Of a stretch of 7,604 nucleotides of DNA, positions 6,010 to 7,604 are shown piece by piece. Where the stretch lies: assembly GCA_020344715.1 (NCBI GenBank), contig CP070828.1, positions 683,710 through 691,313 of the forward strand, read 5' to 3'. How positions within the stretch are numbered: position 1 is the stretch's first letter; each line of letters begins with the position of its first letter. Under the pieces are notes generated by a model. The model was not told where the DNA came from and searched no databases. It saw nothing but the letters and a program-made list of their open reading frames with translations. Both the position numbers and the translations under genes were made by a program. Source of the DNA: Candidatus Bathyarchaeota archaeon. Lineage in GTDB: Archaea; Thermoproteota; Bathyarchaeia; Bathyarchaeales; Bathyarchaeaceae.

Positions 6010-6683
6010 TTCGAGAAGACCACCGGATCATCTATCTTCAACGGAGTATCGCAGAAGAATGGTTCACCACGCTCGGCACCTATTCTTGAGCCATAAACTT
6101 GGTCTCGCAATCTTATTCGCTCAAGAAGACCGTCCGGTCCCAGCATTAATCCCATTTGGGATTTGTAAGCTTTGATGGCCTCCATCTTCCTTCCATGACT
6201 CTCAGTAACATCAACGACGAAAGAGGGGTCAAACGCCGTGTGTAGCATGTAATAAATGACTGTTTTAACCTGATAGGCGTCATGACCTGTTTCCACTTTT
6301 GCCAGTTTGGCAAAAAAGACCGCCTTATCAACGAGTTTTCTGCTCGCGCCATGATCGGGATGATGCCCATCTCCGTAGGGCGCTATCAGCAAGGAAGGTT
6401 TATGTTGCCTGATTACCGCAGCCAATTTTTTTGCCTCATCAAACGTTGCACTTAATCTGCAGTCGCCGAAATCCATGTTTTCACGGATGTGTACCCCCAG
6501 TATCTCAGCCGCTTCAGCTGCCTCCTGCATCCGGTTCTCTGCGGTTCCTTCAGTTCCCAACTCACCCCTGGTAAGATCGATTATTCCGATACGATATCCT
6601 TTGTCACTCATCTTTGCGATGAGACCGCCGGAACAAAGCTCCACATCATCAGGATGAGGACTAATAGCAAGCACGTCTAGCAT
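6006..6683 (-). CDS. bshB1: BshB1, bacillithiol biosynthesis N-acetylglucosaminyl-malate deacetylase
   Basis: A 225-residue zinc-dependent LmbE/PIG-L family deacetylase. It removes the acetyl group from GlcNAc-malate to give GlcN-malate, the second step of BSH synthesis. The N terminus has the metal motif SPHPDDVE with His10 and Asp13 as expected zinc ligands and Asp12 as the likely general base. The second motif HPDH (108-111) supplies His111 as third ligand and His108 as the likely oxyanion residue. IDLTRGELGTEGT (35-47) and RKMEAIKAYKSQM (165-177) match the BshB1 subgroup well. The length is typical (about 220-240). Its start overlaps the bshC stop by 7 nt and its stop overlaps the bshA start by 4 nt. 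A related deacetylase acting on other sugars (MshB-like) is possible from the fold alone, but the neighbours fix the assignment. BshB1-type enzymes can also act on BSH conjugates in some species. Confidence 0.94.
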   Translation of the reverse strand: MLDVLAISPHPDDVELCSGGLIAKMSDKGYRIGIIDLTRGELGTEGTAENRMQEAAEAAEILGVHIRENMDFGDCRLSATFDEAKKLAAVIRQHKPSLLIAPYGDGHHPDHGASRKLVDKAVFFAKLAKVETGHDAYQVKTVIYYMLHTAFDPSFVVDVTESHGRKMEAIKAYKSQMGLMLGPDGLLERIRLRDQVYGSRIGAERGEPFFCDTPLKIDDPVVFSK

Positions 6684-7604
6684 TCAATCACCCTGTGCTC
6701 ACCATAATCAGCTTGACGGAAGTCCTCATAGACAATTCGCAGAAACTCCTCTCCGAATTTTATGAGATATTCCAAGAGGTTTATCTGCCTTTCTTGCAGG
6801 TTTCCATAGGGAAAAAGATTGTTGTGTGCTTTTCTGATCTGCTGTCTGGCAACCACATTCTGTTCTTTCAGTTTCGAAGTGATCTTGTCTTCCAAGCTTT
6901 CAATGGTCTTGAGGATTCGGACTCTTGCGAGGGACCAAGGTCCGATGAGAGTTTTGTCAATTGATTCAGCTCGCTGAGCCACTTCAGTCATGCCCGTCAA
7001 AACCTCGTCTCTAAAGGAATTTATGGTGTCACCAATGTTCTCTCGCGCTAGTCTTTTCAATGCTTTCTCGGGATTTCTCAGTTCGTGAATGGCTACGTCA
7101 TATTTTCTCAGGACTTTGGAAATCTTCTTCTCGACTATGGTGGCCCCAAATCTGGGAAATATAACCGGCATCTCCAAAGCGAAAAAATCGTATAGTCCTT
7201 TCAATTGGGCTTGATACGCTATCTCGTTTGGTCCAGCTACGTACGCGAACGTGGGAAAAAGGAAGTCCTGAGTTATAGGTCTCGTGAGAGCGTTTGCGCT
7301 GAATTTGGAAGGATTGTCCTCCAAAAGATCAAGGAGCTCTCTCTGAGAGAACGTTTCATTGGCAACTTGAAATTTCCCGTTGTAGGTGACTCGTAGTCGT
7401 TTCCCATCGTCGCTGAGAAGAAAAAAATTGCATAGATTTGATTTCTTGTGAATTCTCGGCGAGTAGCCAAGCTTCTTGAGTTCTGAACCGGTTGCATTCA
7501 GGAGTCGCGTGCATTCAGTTGGTCGTCGGATGAGCTTGTCAAAAACTGGAACCATCAAATTCCTGAGATATTCAGGCTCAATGAGAATAAGCCCTAGCTC
7601 ACCA
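6677..7604 (-). CDS. bshC: BshC, bacillithiol synthase (cysteine-adding enzyme), 5' end missing
   Basis: The C-terminal 308 residues of BshC, which condenses L-cysteine with GlcN-malate in the last step of BSH synthesis. The frame stays open to the window edge. The residues before the first possible start (TTG at 7558) read GELGLILIEPEYLRN, which matches the family's conserved LxLIDP region, so 7558 is not the true start and roughly 230 N-terminal residues of a usual 530-540 lie outside. The most diagnostic block, RPITQDFLFPTFAYVAGP followed by NEIAYQAQ (fragment residues 108-133), and the following PVIFPRFGATIVE (146-158) are characteristic of BshC. Residues about 160-260 form the long helical coiled-coil part. 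NLFPYGNLQERQINLL (262-277) and the end GEHRVIEC (301-308) match the family's C-terminal signature. The protein ends with a Cys. It is the most upstream visible gene of the block, so the operon promoter is probably beyond the right edge. Confidence 0.93.
   Translation of the reverse strand, partial: GELGLILIEPEYLRNLMVPVFDKLIRRPTECTRLLNATGSELKKLGYSPRIHKKSNLCNFFLLSDDGKRLRVTYNGKFQVANETFSQRELLDLLEDNPSKFSANALTRPITQDFLFPTFAYVAGPNEIAYQAQLKGLYDFFALEMPVIFPRFGATIVEKKISKVLRKYDVAIHELRNPEKALKRLARENIGDTINSFRDEVLTGMTEVAQRAESIDKTLIGPWSLARVRILKTIESLEDKITSKLKEQNVVARQQIRKAHNNLFPYGNLQERQINLLEYLIKFGEEFLRIVYEDFRQADYGEHRVIEC
6687..6692 (-). promoter_or_regulatory. Shine-Dalgarno site of bshB1
   Basis: GGTGAT on the minus strand lies just before the ATG at 6683, within the last codons of bshC. 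It matches the GGTGATC part of the canonical 16S-complementary sequence, with close spacing, and supports this start codon. Confidence 0.45.

Noticed and set aside
6677..7558. A complete 293-residue gene starting at TTG 7558
   Set aside because: The frame remains open to 7604, and the upstream residues match the BshC family, so this is the 3' part of bshC cut by the window edge.

Overview
The window carries most of a bacillithiol (BSH) biosynthesis operon, bshC-bshB1-bshA, read on the minus strand. It is followed on the same strand by two half-size ABC exporter genes that look like the two subunits of one heterodimeric pump. Facing this block on the plus strand is a short, cysteine-rich PadR-family regulator with its own promoter and a large palindromic operator. 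All three core BSH enzymes are recognisable from their protein sequences. BshC is cut by the right edge of the window and lacks its N-terminal part.

Layout, left to right: positions 1-369 show no convincing gene and end in a pyrimidine-rich tract. Positions 370-410 form a 41-bp near-perfect palindrome directly against a TATA box (413-419), followed by the PadR gene (456-788, +). A 355-bp gap between convergent genes (789-1143) holds possible RNA structure but no convincing gene. Then, on the minus strand, come ABC subunit B (1144-2940), ABC subunit A (2937-4760), a 151-bp spacer with a possible internal promoter, bshA (4912-6009), bshB1 (6006-6683) and partial bshC (6677-7604). Transcription of this block runs from right to left. 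Junctions are tight: 7-nt (bshC/bshB1) and 4-nt ATGA (bshB1/bshA and ABC-A/ABC-B) overlaps.

Organism: the PadR promoter reads as archaeal (a TATA box about 40 bp before the start codon, no acceptable bacterial -35/-10 pair, a short leader with a Shine-Dalgarno GAGG). The short PadR type with Cys clusters is also compatible with an archaeon. I infer an archaeon of moderate GC content, without assigning a lineage. A bacterium that carries BSH genes cannot be excluded, since BSH is best known from Firmicutes, Deinococcus-Thermus, Bacteroidetes and relatives.

How the genes may work together: BshA joins GlcNAc to L-malate, BshB1 removes the acetyl group, and BshC adds cysteine to give the thiol BSH. 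The downstream exporter has the classic one-degenerate-ATP-site architecture and could expel BSH-derived conjugates, thiols or toxic compounds. The PadR protein, with a Cys triplet at its N terminus and a Cys pair near its C terminus, could be a thiol-, metal- or redox-responsive switch. The enzyme identities are strong. The idea of one integrated thiol/detoxification module is inference from proximity.
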